Assembly (NCBI GenBank): GCA_024666565.1
Contig: CP088295.1
Coordinates: 806,001-870,000, forward strand
Direction: 5' to 3'
DNA length: 64,000 nt
Source: Svornostia abyssi
GTDB taxonomy: Bacteria; Actinomycetota; Thermoleophilia; Solirubrobacterales; Solirubrobacteraceae
The position numbers were made by a program, and so were the translations under genes. The notes under the pieces were generated by a model that was given only the letters and a program-made list of their open reading frames with translations, was not told the origin of the DNA and did no database searches. Below, in pieces: positions 18,315 to 27,646 of the stretch (position 1 is the stretch's first letter; each line of letters opens with the position of its first letter).

Positions 18315-19222
18315 CGCAGGAAGTCCATGAGCGAGGGCTGGATGATGGTCGCGCCGGAACTCAACGCAGCCTGGTAGATCGACTGCTGCGAGTTCAGCTT
18401 GATGATGGTTTCCGCCATGTCGGTGGATTCCGCCTGGTTGAGGAAGTCCGTGGCGGTCACGACGTGGTCGGCGAGGCGGCCGTCGGCGTGCTCCAGGCGG
18501 TTGACGCCGGTGCCCACGAGCGAGCGGGCGTTGAGCACGTCGGTGAGGTTGCTCTCGAGGGCGATGAGGTCGGTGGTCTGCAGCGCGGCGATGTCCGCCG
18601 GCGTGCCGCCCGTGAGGTTCGCGTGGATGTCGCGCAGCGTGTTCAGCAGGCGGCCGTCGGTGCCGTCGCCCAGGACGCTGTCGCCCGTGATGTTGATCTG
18701 CATCGACACGCCCGGCCCGATCGTGCGGACGATGCCGCCCGTGTCGCCCGTGTAGGTGTCCGGTCCGGCGGGCGTGTACGGCGGGCTGTCGGTGACCTGG
18801 CCGCCGAAGATGTAGGAGTCGTTGAAGCGCGCGTTCGCGGCGAGCTTCACGGCCTGAATGATGTTCTCGACCTCTTCGGCGAGTGCGACGCGGTCGCTCT
18901 GCTGCAACGCGCCCGAGCCGGCCTGGACGGTGAGCTCGCGGGCGCGATGCACGGCGTCGTTGATGGTGGTGAGCGCCTCGTCGGTGGTCTCCATCCAGCC
19001 CTTGGCCTGCGCGACGGTCTCCTGCAGGCCCTCCGTCTGGGTGAGGTCCTGGCGCAGGCGCAGGGCGCGGTGCGTGGCGAGCGGGTCGATCGCGGCGTCG
19101 AGCAGCCGGCGGCCGCTGGAGATCTGCGCCGAGCTGGTGTTCACGCTGTTCTCGGCGCGCCGCAGGTCGTTCAGCAGCCGGGCGGAGGACATGCCCTCGG
19201 TGATGCGCATGTTCATGCTCAT
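18311..19222 (-). CDS. flgL: Flagellar hook-filament junction protein FlgL (HAP3)
   Basis: 303 residues. N-terminal MNMRITEGMSSARLLNDLRR and SSGRRLLDAAIDP resemble the flagellin D0/D1 fold; the C-terminus TATDFLNQAESTDMAETIIKLNSQQSIYQAAL is the FlgL end. NARFNDSYIFGG is a family hallmark. FlgL joins FlgK to the flagellin filament. The ATG shares one base with the flgK stop (TGATG). Confidence 0.93.
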   Translation of the reverse strand: MSMNMRITEGMSSARLLNDLRRAENSVNTSSAQISSGRRLLDAAIDPLATHRALRLRQDLTQTEGLQETVAQAKGWMETTDEALTTINDAVHRARELTVQAGSGALQQSDRVALAEEVENIIQAVKLAANARFNDSYIFGGQVTDSPPYTPAGPDTYTGDTGGIVRTIGPGVSMQINITGDSVLGDGTDGRLLNTLRDIHANLTGGTPADIAALQTTDLIALESNLTDVLNARSLVGTGVNRLEHADGRLADHVVTATDFLNQAESTDMAETIIKLNSQQSIYQAALSSGATIIQPSLMDFLR

Positions 19223-20532
19223 CAGAGACCGACCCTCCCTGTGCGGTTGATGAGGACGTCGAGCATCTCGTCCATCGTCGACATCGTCCGGGCCGACGCC
19301 TGGTAGGCGCGCTGGTACCGGATCATGTTCGCCATCTCCTCGTCGAGGGAGACGCCGGTGACGGAGAGCTTGCGGTTCTCGATGGTGCTGCGCAGCGAGT
19401 CGGACGAGACGGCGGTCGCCTCGGCGACGCTCACGTCGTGGCCGACGCGGCTGACCAGCGTCGCGTAGAGGTTGTCGGCGGTGCCGTTGCCGAGGGCGGC
19501 GATCGCGCGGGCGATGTCGCTGGCGCCGGCGGTGGTGCCGGTGCCCGAGTCGATGGTGGCGGCCGTGACGTTCACGGCGATCGCGGCGGCCGTCGCGCCC
19601 GTGAAGAAGGGCGGCGCGCCGTCGGCGGTGTGCGCCGTGTTCACGGTGGTCGCCAGGCTGCTGGCGAACGCGTCGAGGTCGGTGCGGTACGAGGCGACCG
19701 TCGTCTGCACGTTCAGCAGCGCCTCGAGCTTGCCGCCCGGCGCGGTGAGCGCCTGCGGCCAGGTCACGGTCGCGTCGTTGACGAGCTCCACGGCGGCGTC
19801 GCCGAAGTCGACGGAGATCGCGCCGGTGCCGAGGTCGGTCACGGCCACGCGGCCGTACTCGGAGAGACGGTCGAGGAGCAGGTCGCGGCGGTCGAGCAGT
19901 TCGTTCGGGGACTGCCCGGCGCCCTGCATGCTCTTGATCTGCTGGTTGAGGAGCGCGAGCTCGTCCGCGATCGGCTGGATGGGGTTCTGCGCGCCGGTGG
20001 TCAGCGCGGCGTACTCGGTCGTGGCGTTCGTCTGGACGGCGGCCAGTCGCGTGTCGAGGCTGTTCAGTGCGTTGACGAGCGTCGTGGCGTGGCCGATGAC
20101 GGCGGTCTTCACCGAGACGTCGCTCGGGGAGTTCCCGAGGTCGTTCCACGAGCTCCAGAACTTCTCGAGCAGGGTGTTCAGCCCCTCCTCGCCCGGCTCG
20201 TTGAACTCGTCGAGGGCGCGGCGCACGCCCTTCGCGGTGGTCTCGTCGAATGCGGCCGTCGTGTTCTGCGCGCGGAACTGGAGATCGAGGAACGTGTCGC
20301 GCATGCGGCGGAACTGCTCGATCTCGACGCCCTGGCCGAGCCACGCGCCGCCGCCGCCGTTCAGCCCTGAGGGGAGGCGGAGCGACGACGACGCTGCGTA
20401 GGACACTTCCTGGCGCGAGTACCCGTCGGTGTCGGAGTTCGCGATGTTGTGCGACGTCACGTCCAGGGCGCGCTGCTGCGCGGTGATGCCGCGCAGCGCG
20501 GTCTGGAGGCCGAAGAAGCTCGAGACCTGCAT
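19222..20532 (-). CDS. flgK: Flagellar hook-associated protein FlgK (HAP1)
   Basis: 436 residues. FGLQTALRGITAQQRALDVTSHNIANSDTDGYSRQE is the FlgK opening with the rod/hook N-terminal motif; QSPNELLDRRDLLLDRLSEY is the FlgK-specific block; the C-terminus DEEMANMIRYQRAYQASARTMSTMDEMLDVLINRTG is complete. FlgK connects hook to filament through FlgL. It sits two bases after flgN. Confidence 0.95.
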   Translation of the reverse strand: MQVSSFFGLQTALRGITAQQRALDVTSHNIANSDTDGYSRQEVSYAASSSLRLPSGLNGGGGAWLGQGVEIEQFRRMRDTFLDLQFRAQNTTAAFDETTAKGVRRALDEFNEPGEEGLNTLLEKFWSSWNDLGNSPSDVSVKTAVIGHATTLVNALNSLDTRLAAVQTNATTEYAALTTGAQNPIQPIADELALLNQQIKSMQGAGQSPNELLDRRDLLLDRLSEYGRVAVTDLGTGAISVDFGDAAVELVNDATVTWPQALTAPGGKLEALLNVQTTVASYRTDLDAFASSLATTVNTAHTADGAPPFFTGATAAAIAVNVTAATIDSGTGTTAGASDIARAIAALGNGTADNLYATLVSRVGHDVSVAEATAVSSDSLRSTIENRKLSVTGVSLDEEMANMIRYQRAYQASARTMSTMDEMLDVLINRTGRVGL

Positions 20533-20533
20533 G

Positions 20534-21067
20534 TCAGGCCTCCAGATCCAGGACGCGGGGGGCGACGCCGGCGCTGAAGCGCCCGGCCGCCGGATCGATG
20601 TGCTTCGCGGCGGCGGTCGGGCCGTACGCGCCCGTGTCGTCGTCGCCGCCCAGCAGGCGGGTCAGGTGATCGAGGAACGCGAGCTCCTGGCGCATGAGCG
20701 CGCGGTTGATCGTGTGCCGCTGGCCGATCTCGGCGAGCAGCCCGCGCAGCTGGGCGCTGCGGGTGCGGGCGGCCTCGGCCGTGACCGGGTCGAGCAGGGT
20801 GCAGATCGCGTCGAGCGTGACGGCGTGCTCGGGCATCCCGAGCATCCCGCCGGCCTGCGCGAGCACCTGGCTGCGCTGCTGCTCGAGCAGCGAGCGGCGC
20901 TCCATCTCGGCCTGGATCTCCCCGATGGCGCGCAGGACCGTCTCGACCTCGCGCTCGCGGATCGCGGATCCCTGACGCAGCACGCAGTCGAGCAGGCGCT
21001 CGGCGGAGCGCAGCTGGTCGTCCAGGTGCGAGAGGAGCACGCGGCCCATGTCCACGTGGACGGTCAT
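20534..21067 (-). CDS. flgN: FlgN-like export chaperone
   Basis: 177 residues, strongly helical with heptad-like Leu/Glu/Arg, fitting the FlgN chaperone family. Recognisable stretches are LSHLDDQLRSAERLLDCVLRQGSAI and INRALMRQELAFLDHLTRLL. FlgN binds the C-termini of FlgK and FlgL before export. Position directly before flgK supports the call; sequence identity within FlgN is always low, so context carries much of the weight. Confidence 0.8.
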   Translation of the reverse strand: MTVHVDMGRVLLSHLDDQLRSAERLLDCVLRQGSAIREREVETVLRAIGEIQAEMERRSLLEQQRSQVLAQAGGMLGMPEHAVTLDAICTLLDPVTAEAARTRSAQLRGLLAEIGQRHTINRALMRQELAFLDHLTRLLGGDDDTGAYGPTAAAKHIDPAAGRFSAGVAPRVLDLEA

Positions 21068-21085
21068 GGGGGGAGACGGCGACGG

Positions 21086-21395
21086 TCACGGCTTCGCGGC
21101 CTCCGTGTTCGCGGCCTGGTCTAGGCTCGCGGCGATCCCGATGCCACCCGCGCCGATGAGGGAGTCGGCGAGGATGGTCGGGAGCTGCTCGCGGTACATC
21201 TTGGTGGCGGCGCTCGTGCTCTCGTCCTCGTCGCCCTGCGCGGTCTTGCTCAGCTGCTTGGTCATCTCCAGCAGCAGGCTGCGCTCGAACGACAGCGCGG
21301 CGCGGTAGTCCTGCTTGCGCTGATCGCTGCCGTCGCGGACCGCGGCGGGGGAGCTGGACGCCAGGGGCGAGGATGGGGAGCGCCGCGTCGGTCAT
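21086..21395 (-). CDS. flgJ: FlgJ-type rod-binding protein, frameshifted
   Basis: About 102 residues. The C-terminal two thirds read DYRAALSFERSLLLEMTKQLSKTA and YREQLPTILADSLIGAGGIGIAASL, matching the rod-binding domain of FlgJ without a muramidase domain. That frame has no start codon. A proper start (ATGACCGACGCG, sharing one base with the flgG stop) is in another frame; deleting one C from CCCC near 21366 joins them as MTDAALPILALASSSP. Length 310 = 3x103+1 agrees. FlgJ caps the growing rod. Confidence 0.75.
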
Positions 21396-22135
21396 CAGAA
21401 GCGCTTCACCTGGACGGCGATCTCGTTGAGGCGGTCGTGCGTCTGGATCGCCTTGGAGGCGAGCTCGAACGCGCGCTGCGACTCGATCATCTCGGTCATG
21501 GCGCTGGCCATGTCCGCGTTGGAGCCCTCGAGCTTGCCGGCGAGCAGCTGGGTGCCGTTGCCGGCGAGCCGGGTGCCGCCGCTCTCGGCGGTCGGCTCGA
21601 AGAGGTTGTCGCCGACCGAGCGCAGGCCGGACTCGGACGGCACGGTGACGACGCGGACCGTCCCGGCCACCTGGTTGTTGACCACGACGCGGCCATCGGA
21701 GGCGATCGACACGTCCGCGGGCTGCGTGCCGGCGGGAAGCTGGATCGGCGGATCGAGGAGGTTGCCCCCGTTGGTGACGAGGCGGCCCTGGGAGTCGATG
21801 TTCAGGTGCCCGTCGCGGGTGAGGAGCGGGTTGCCGCCCGCGTCGCGGACCGCGATGAAGCCCGGGCCGGCGATCGCGACGTCGATCGGGTTGGGGCTGT
21901 CGAGGAGCGGGCCCTGCTGGGTGCCGCGCCCGAGGAAGGTCGCCGCGGCGCCGGAACCGTCCCGGACGCCGGGGTTCGTCGCGAGGCCCGCTTCGGTGTA
22001 CACGAGGTCACGGAACGCGACGCGCGTCCGCTTGTAGCCCGTCGTATTCACATTCGCGATGTCGTTGGACACCGCGTCGATCCGGTCCTGCTGCGCCGCC
22101 ATACCAGCGGCGGCCGCGTACATACCTTCAAGCAT
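21395..22135 (-). CDS. flgG: Flagellar basal-body rod protein (FlgG/FlgF family)
   Basis: 246 residues. N-terminal MLEGMYAAAAGMAAQQDRIDAVSNDIANVNTTGYKR is the rod-protein motif; the C-terminus MASAMTEMIESQRAFELASKAIQTHDRLNEI is typical of FlgG. Length is close to FlgG (about 260). A second family member lies at 26245; which is the distal rod FlgG and which is FlgF cannot be settled by eye, but this one has the more FlgG-like end. It heads the minus-strand late operon behind a sigma-28-like promoter. Confidence 0.85.
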   Translation of the reverse strand: MLEGMYAAAAGMAAQQDRIDAVSNDIANVNTTGYKRTRVAFRDLVYTEAGLATNPGVRDGSGAAATFLGRGTQQGPLLDSPNPIDVAIAGPGFIAVRDAGGNPLLTRDGHLNIDSQGRLVTNGGNLLDPPIQLPAGTQPADVSIASDGRVVVNNQVAGTVRVVTVPSESGLRSVGDNLFEPTAESGGTRLAGNGTQLLAGKLEGSNADMASAMTEMIESQRAFELASKAIQTHDRLNEIAVQVKRF

Positions 22136-22219
22136 CGTGCTCCCTATGGAGGGGGTGGAGCTACGGCTTCCGCATGGCGGTCCAGTCGACAGCTCCGTCT
22201 TCGAACTTCTCCGCCGGAA

Positions 22220-22246
22220 TGATCGGATGCTCCGGGATTCGCTTGA
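22220..22246 (-). promoter_or_regulatory. Sigma-28-like promoter of the flgG-fliC operon
   Basis: On the minus strand: TCAA, 15 bases, TCCGATCA. This fits the FliA/WhiG pattern (TAAA-N15-GCCGATAA) and the other six sites in this window. It is 84 bases upstream of the flgG start. Confidence 0.6.
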
Positions 22247-22280
22247 GCGGGCGTCCAGATGGCCTGGACACTTGCTGACG

Positions 22281-22358
22281 CCCCCGCCCCGGGGGGCCGA
22301 ACGTCGAGCGTGTGTCGCCAGGGCGACACGATCACGACGTTCGGCGCGACGGCGGGGG
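22281..22358. repeat. Long palindromic element, copy 1
   Basis: Three nested perfect stems: CCCCCGCC/GGCGGGGG outside, GCCGAACGTCG/CGACGTTCGGC (11 bp) in the middle, and GTGTCGCC/GGCGACAC (8 bp) inside, with a two-base loop AG and five-base linkers AGCGT and GATCA. The right half encodes the last residues and stop codon of the DUF559 gene. A second copy sits upstream of that gene at 23237. Confidence 0.85.
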
Positions 22359-23202
22359 TGCCAGCGCGATCAGCTGGTCGGGGCGGTCGTAGACGGCGTG
22401 CGTCGGCAGGCGGCTGACGTGCCAGCCGTTGCCCTCCCACACGGCCTGCTTGCGGGCGTCCTCGGCGGGGTGGTGAAACCCGCGGCTGTCGAGCTCGATG
22501 ATCCGTCGCTCGGGCACCCAGACGAGGTCCGCTTCCTCGCCCGCGATCTTGACGTTCACGAGCGGGATCCGGATGCCGACCGCGTCGAGGATCTCGAGGG
22601 CGACGGCCTCGGGGTCGCTGCGGGTGCGGTCGATCGGCAGGTGTGCGTATCGCACTGCGTTCTCTCGCAGTCGGGCCACGCCGCGCCGGCCCGGATAGCG
22701 GGCGAGCACCTGCCACAGGTCCGGTCCGGTCAATGCCTTGACGCGAAGGGCCTCGCGCACGAGGCGCCCGGCTGCGGCGTTCAGACGCCCGGGCCACCAG
22801 GTCGAGCAGGGTGCGGCCGGGGCTGAGGGCGGGGATGCCCTGCATGGTCCACACGTCGTCACGCGGCAGCAGCAGGGTCCGGCGGACCACCAGCGGGCCA
22901 AGGATCTCGAGGCCGCCGCTGCCACGTCGGGTCACGGTCGTCCGGCTGGCGTCGTCGTCGACGAACCCGTACAACGCGGCGACGCTTTCGTCGCTGAGGA
23001 GCGTGCCGGGCGCGGTGAGGACCGCGGCCCACCAGCGCTGCATCGCCGTCAGCGGGGCGTCGCCGGTGACGTGCACACCATCGTGCACCTCGCGGGTGCC
23101 GCGCACGGCCTGCCGGACCTGACCGCGGGTCCAGCCGGCGCGGCGAAGCTGCCACACGGAGAACGTGCCGTGCTGGTGGCTGCGCTGCGCATCGAAGTCC
23201 AC
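22332..23202 (-). CDS. AbiEi-like N-terminus plus DUF559 endonuclease-fold protein, frameshifted
   Basis: About 289 residues. The N-terminal part (QLRRAGWTRGQVRQAVRGTREVHDGVHV, then LSDESVAALYGF) resembles the wHTH of AbiEi-type antitoxins. The C-terminal part carries the DUF559/Vsr-like nuclease core: EEADLVWVPERRIIELDSRGFHH, then GWHVSRLPTHAVYDRPDQL. The frame breaks near 22792-22794; removing one G from CCCGGG gives LVARRLNAAAGRLVREAL. Length 871 = 3x290+1 agrees. The final residues RRTS and stop are encoded inside a palindrome, and a copy of the palindrome lies 35 bases upstream of the start. Function is unknown; it is not flagellar and interrupts the flagellar locus. Confidence 0.8.
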
Positions 23203-23236
23203 GCCCCCAGTAGGGGACGACAGCGAAGAACCCGCC

Positions 23237-23304
23237 CCCCACGAGGCCGAACGTCGAACGTGTGTCGCCCTGGCGACACCATCACGACGTTCGGCCGGGT
23301 GGGG
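23237..23304. repeat. Long palindromic element, copy 2
   Basis: GGCCGAACGTCG/CGACGTTCGGCC (12 bp perfect) encloses GTGTCGCC/GGCGACAC (8 bp perfect) with loop CT; linkers are AACGT and CATCA. Outer CCCCAC/GTGGGG adds six pairs. By its linkers it is a direct copy of the element at 22281, though the two-base loop is inverted. It lies between the start of the DUF559 gene and the stop of the secreted protein gene. Confidence 0.85.
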
Positions 23305-23316
23305 CCGCTTCGCGCC

Positions 23317-26140
23317 CTACAGCGACGCGCAGGCCTTCGGGATCTTCGCGTTGCGCAGCTCCTTCGGGCCCGCGTACGCGGCACCCGGCTTCAGCACCTG
23401 CTGGACCTTGCCGCCGAAGCGCAGGTCCTGGCGGCCGGCCTGGATCTGCAGCCGCACCGATGTGGTCTTCGCGACGTTGCCGATCCGCCAAGCAAAGCAC
23501 GTCTTCGGCGCGTTGTGGCCGAGCTTGCGCCCGTCGCTCAGGATCGCGTACGAGCCGTAGCGCTCGGTGCCGGTGGCGGCGCTGCCCCAGATGGCGAACA
23601 CCGTCGTCCCGCGGCGCACGAGGCGCAGCGCCGGCACCCGGCTGGCGGGCCGGGGCGGAGCCTGGCGGTAGGTCGCGACCGTCTCGCTCGCCACCGGTGC
23701 GCCCTCGGCGTCCGTGACCGTGGCCTTCACCGTCCGCGTGCCGCCGAGGCTGAAGTTCGGCGTGTAGCGCACCGTCGCGCAACGGGTCTCGCTGCCGGTG
23801 CGGCCCGGGAGCGTCTTGCCGTCGGTGCACTTCTTGCCGCGCAGGCCGGTGGCGACGTTCTGCTGCGCGCTCTTGCCGAGCACGTCGAGCGACACCTTGT
23901 CGCCGGGCCGCAGCGCGTAGCGGAGATCGAGCTGCCAGCCCGTGTCCGTCGTCGTCGCCTTGCCGGTCACGACCGTCGGCTTCTTCTCGTCGGCCTGGAT
24001 CTCGACACCGGTCACCGTCGACCCGGGGAGCGCCTCGATCTTCCAGTCGCCCGCCGCGGCCTGCGGCGGAAGGAAGATCGACGTCTCCGGAGCCTCGGGG
24101 TTCTCGAGCATCATGTACGTCTTGTTGTCCGTCATCGCGTTGCCGGGGCCCGACTCGATGACGGTGCCGCTCGGGCTCGTGATGCGCACCTTCGGCGGGG
24201 CGCCGGCGCCCTGGATGTGCGCGACGTACTGCTTCGGGTCCTCAGGCACGGGGAACGAGAAGTTCCCGCCCGCCTGTCTGGGCCGCGCGATCCGCACGCG
24301 GTTCTGGAAGCCGCAGCCCCGGCCGAAGTCGAAGCGCTTGCCGCTCGCGCGGCTGCTGCCAGAAGAAGAAGGCGCTGAAGTCACCGGCGAACGTGCCGGC
24401 GCAGCCGCCGACGCCGATGCTCGACACGGTCACGGACGCCTGTGCGATGCACGGCTGGCCGAAGATGCCGAGCTCGATGCAGACCTGGATGCGCCCGTCC
24501 ATGCTGAACAGGAACGGGCTGGGCTGGATGAAGCCGCCGACCCCGCCGTTGACGATGAGGAAGCCGCCGCCGAGGCGCATCTGCGCGTTGAGGTCGAAGT
24601 CGACGAAGCCGGTGTTGTCCACCCGGACGCGCCCATTGCCGACGGGGATGGTCGCGACGCGCATGAACGCTGCGGCCTCGAGGAAGAACCCGCGTCCCGG
24701 CTCGGCGTAGGTGAGGGACGCGTCGCCGCGGACGAGGCCGCGGGCGAAGCTGAGCCCGCCGTCGCCGCGGAGCACGAGGCCGTTCTGCACACAGACGCCG
24801 AAGCCGACCCGTTCGAGGGCCACGCCCGCGACGAGGGGGATCCCGGCGTCGTCGACGAACCCGCCGGCGTAGGAGAAGCGGCCTCCCGCGATGCCCGCGT
24901 ACGCGCCGAGGCTGGGTCGCGACGGCAGGGGTAGCTGGACGAGCACCGATGCGTCAAAGCGCTCAAGCTGGCGGGACGGAGGGTTGCAGCTCACCGCCGG
25001 TGCGCCGTTCAGATCCGGCGGCTGGCACGCGGAGAACGACCGCGAGACACCCGCGGACATGTACGAGATGCAGAACTGCTTCAGCCCGACCTTGCCGATC
25101 GCGACGTTCTCGATCTGGATCCGCCCGCCGTCGACGCTCACGCCGCGCCCGTCCTCGGTGCGGATCTCGGTGGCGCCGGTCACGGAGCCCCGGTCGCTGC
25201 CCGGGAACGGCTTGAAGATCGACGGCAGCGTGACCTGCACGGGGAACGAGGTGGAGAAGCGCCCACCGCTGTTGCGGAAGATCACTTCTGCCGAGCCACC
25301 GACCTGCAGACCGCCGAGCGTTCCCGCCGGCAGGTTGAGCGCGGCGAGCTTGCCGTTCGACCCGGGCGCGGGTAGCTGGAAGCGGATCGGGCCTCGGAAC
25401 AGCGTGATCGGGCCCAGGTCCAGCGTGATCGTGCGGTCGATGCCGACCTGGCCGCCGCGGGCGCTGCTCGTCGGTTCGACGAGGACGTAGCTCGTGCCGG
25501 ACGGCGGTGCGGGGAACGGGATGCCGTTCAGCGTGAACCCGCCGCGGGTCTCGTAGAACGTCGCACGCGGCTCGATGTCGAGCCCGGCCTGCCGGGTCGG
25601 ATTCGTCCCGGCCTTGAACTGCTGCCAGCACGAGCCGGTGCTGCGGGCGCGCACCAGGCCGAACGTGACCACAGGGGGGCAGGCGGACTGGCGCGTCGGG
25701 CCCTGCGGCTCGGGCGGCTCCACCGGTACCGGGGGCGGCACGGGGGTCGGGATGTCCAGGGCGAACGTCACCTTCTTCGACGCGCCGCTGGAGTCGGACA
25801 CGCGCACGGTGATGATGCGGTCGGCTGCCGTGGCGGCCGGGACGGTGAACGTGAAGCGGTGCGAGCCCGTCGTGCGCTGCGTCTCGGGGCTGGTCTCGTC
25901 GAGGATCAGCCGCTGGGCCGGGCTGTCGAGGCTGTCGGCGCCGCAGCAGCCCAGCTCGACGATGTATGGCGCCTGGTCGACCTGCACGTCGACGTTGATT
26001 GCCGCCTCGGTGCCCTCCACGAGCGGGGCGGGAGCGATGCCGCGGTTGAGGATCTCGATCTCGGCGGATGCCGAGGCCGGCGCCAGCAGTCCCAGGAGGA
26101 CCACGACGAAGAGGACCGGCGAGAGGCAGCTCGCGCGCAT
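23317..26140 (-). CDS. Large secreted protein of unknown function, frameshifted
   Basis: About 940 residues once one extra base is removed. It has a signal peptide (LSPVLFVVVLLGLLAPASASA), an Ig-like segment with FTVPAATAADRIITVRVSDSSG, a Pro-rich linker, then a long region of beta-rich, Gly-rich strands with few conserved motifs and several cysteines. The frame breaks near 24355 after AFFFWQQ; dropping one C of CC gives QQRASGKRFDFGRGCGFQ and continues to the second half with another Ig-like part (TRTVKATVTDAEGAPV). Length 2824 = 3x941+1 agrees. I do not recognise a family. It lies 104 bases downstream of flgF on the same strand. Confidence 0.7.
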
Positions 26141-26244
26141 GATGATGACGTCCGGCGTTGATGGTGATCGCCGCCGGACGGCACGGCGCGTCAGCCGAAC
26201 CTATCCCAGATGTCAACCGCTTTCCAGTGAATGGAAGAGCGCGA

Positions 26245-26928
26245 CTACCGCGGGGTGCTGACCTGGTTGAGGCGCTCGAGCGAGGAGTCGATCGTCGTGA
26301 TCGCCTTCTGCCCGGCCTCGAACGCCCGCAGCGACGCGAGCATGTCGACCATCGTGCGGGCGGCGTCGACGCTCGACGCCTCCAGGGCACCGGTGCGCGG
26401 CGGCTCGGGCGCCTGCCCGGTCTCGTTGCCGGTGAAGTAGCCGTCGCCGGCCTTGCGCGCGTCGGGAACGAGCGAGACGCCCACGGTGTCGGCGTTGACC
26501 GACCCGTCGGGGTTCGCCGTGATCGGCCCGCCGTTGCGGTTCAGGACCTGGTTGCCGAGCTGGTCGACGAGCGTGCCGTTCGCGGCGAGCGTGAACGAGC
26601 CGTTCCGGGTGTAGCGCACGCCGTCCGGCGTCTGGATCGCGAAGAAGCCCTCGCCGACGATCGCCATGTCCAGCGGCTCGCCGGTCTCACGCACGGGCTG
26701 GCTGGAGAGGTCGGTCTCCTGGCGGTCCACGCGGGTGGACATGTTCACGCTGCCGACCACGAGCTGCGTCGGGCGATCGGTCACGAGCAGCTCGCCGAAG
26801 GCGTGCTGTGCGGAGCGGTCGGCCTTGTAGCCGGGCGTCGCCGCGTTGGCGAGGTCGTTGGCGATCTGATCCTGCCGGGCCATCTCGGAGACCATGCCCG
26901 AGGCGGCGATGAAGAGCCCGCGTTCCAT
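26245..26928 (-). CDS. flgF: Flagellar basal-body rod protein (FlgF/FlgG family)
   Basis: 227 residues. MERGLFIAASGMVSEMARQDQIANDLANAATPGYKAD is the rod-protein start; GEPLDMAIVGEGFFAIQTPDGVRYTRNGSFTL is the core block; the end reads MVDMLASLRAFEAGQKAITTIDSSLERL. The length and position outside the main rod operon suggest FlgF, the proximal rod protein, but FlgG cannot be excluded. The start has no clear ribosome site and lies only nine bases after a sigma-28-like -10 box, so the message may be leaderless. Confidence 0.85.
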   Translation of the reverse strand: MERGLFIAASGMVSEMARQDQIANDLANAATPGYKADRSAQHAFGELLVTDRPTQLVVGSVNMSTRVDRQETDLSSQPVRETGEPLDMAIVGEGFFAIQTPDGVRYTRNGSFTLAANGTLVDQLGNQVLNRNGGPITANPDGSVNADTVGVSLVPDARKAGDGYFTGNETGQAPEPPRTGALEASSVDAARTMVDMLASLRAFEAGQKAITTIDSSLERLNQVSTPR

Positions 26929-26937
26929 ATGACCCCG

Positions 26938-26964
26938 TGGTCGGCGGTCCGCGGTCGCGCTTGA
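26938..26964 (-). promoter_or_regulatory. Sigma-28-like promoter of flgF
   Basis: Minus strand: TCAA, 15 bases, GCCGACCA. The pattern matches the other flagellar sites. The distance to the ATG is nine bases, which would leave almost no leader. Confidence 0.5.
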
Positions 26965-26977
26965 GGACTGCGGACGT

Positions 26978-27646
26978 GTGGTCGATGACAGGGACGTGAG
27001 CTTCGGCGGCGGCGCCATCCCGATCGAGTTCGTCCTCCTGCGCGGATCCCCGCTCGTGGACGACATGACCCTGAAGCCGGGGTCGATGGTCAACGGGCGC
27101 GTGCTCGAGCTGTTCGGCAACAACCGGGGCTTCATCAACCTCGCGGGCGTGAAGATCGAGGCGCAGCTGCCGCACAACGTCCGCCAGGGCGAGATCCTGC
27201 GGATGCGCGTCACCGAGTCCGCGGACGAGCGGCTGTCGCTGAAGATCGTCGACCAGTTCATGCCGCAGGGCGCGCAGGACACGTCGGCGGCGGCCGCTGC
27301 GGCCCCCGCACAGCAGCAGCCGCTGGTGGGCTTCGGCCTGCCGGGCGGCGCCACCGCGCAGTTCCTGCTCGACGAGGACGGCGACGGCGGCAAGGGTCGT
27401 GACGGCGAGGGCGTCCGCAGCATCGTCCTGCGCTACGACAGCGAGCTGCTCGGGCGGATGGACGTCGTCGTGCGGCTCGACGACGCGCAGGTCACCGCCA
27501 CCGTGCTCGCCATGCCGGGTGCGCCGCTCGAAGCGGCGCGCCAGCACTCCGACGAGCTGCGCGGCAAGCTGCGCGAGGCTGCCGACCGTCCCGCGCAGGT
27601 CCTGATCTCCGGCCGCGCTCTGGAGTTCGTCGATGTCGAGGCCTGA
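26978..27646 (+). CDS. FliK-like flagellar protein
   Basis: 222 residues, GTG start. An N-terminal block, LKPGSMVNGRVLELFGNNRGFINLAGVKIEAQLP, and QGEILRMRV resemble the beta segment often seen before FliK C-terminal domains. After an Ala/Gln linker comes LRYDSELLGRMDVVVRLDDAQVTATVLA, the FliK hook-length-control core, and a helical end (HSDELRGKLREAADRPAQVLI). It overlaps the FlhB-like gene by 14 bases. A second, longer fliK is at 58608, so this copy may have a related but distinct export role. Confidence 0.6.
   Translation: MVDDRDVSFGGGAIPIEFVLLRGSPLVDDMTLKPGSMVNGRVLELFGNNRGFINLAGVKIEAQLPHNVRQGEILRMRVTESADERLSLKIVDQFMPQGAQDTSAAAAAAPAQQQPLVGFGLPGGATAQFLLDEDGDGGKGRDGEGVRSIVLRYDSELLGRMDVVVRLDDAQVTATVLAMPGAPLEAARQHSDELRGKLREAADRPAQVLISGRALEFVDVEA

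Noticed and set aside
22281..22358. Palindromes as ordinary transcription terminators
   Set aside because: Both copies lack T-runs, have nested conserved stems, and one runs into coding sequence; termination alone does not explain their near identity.
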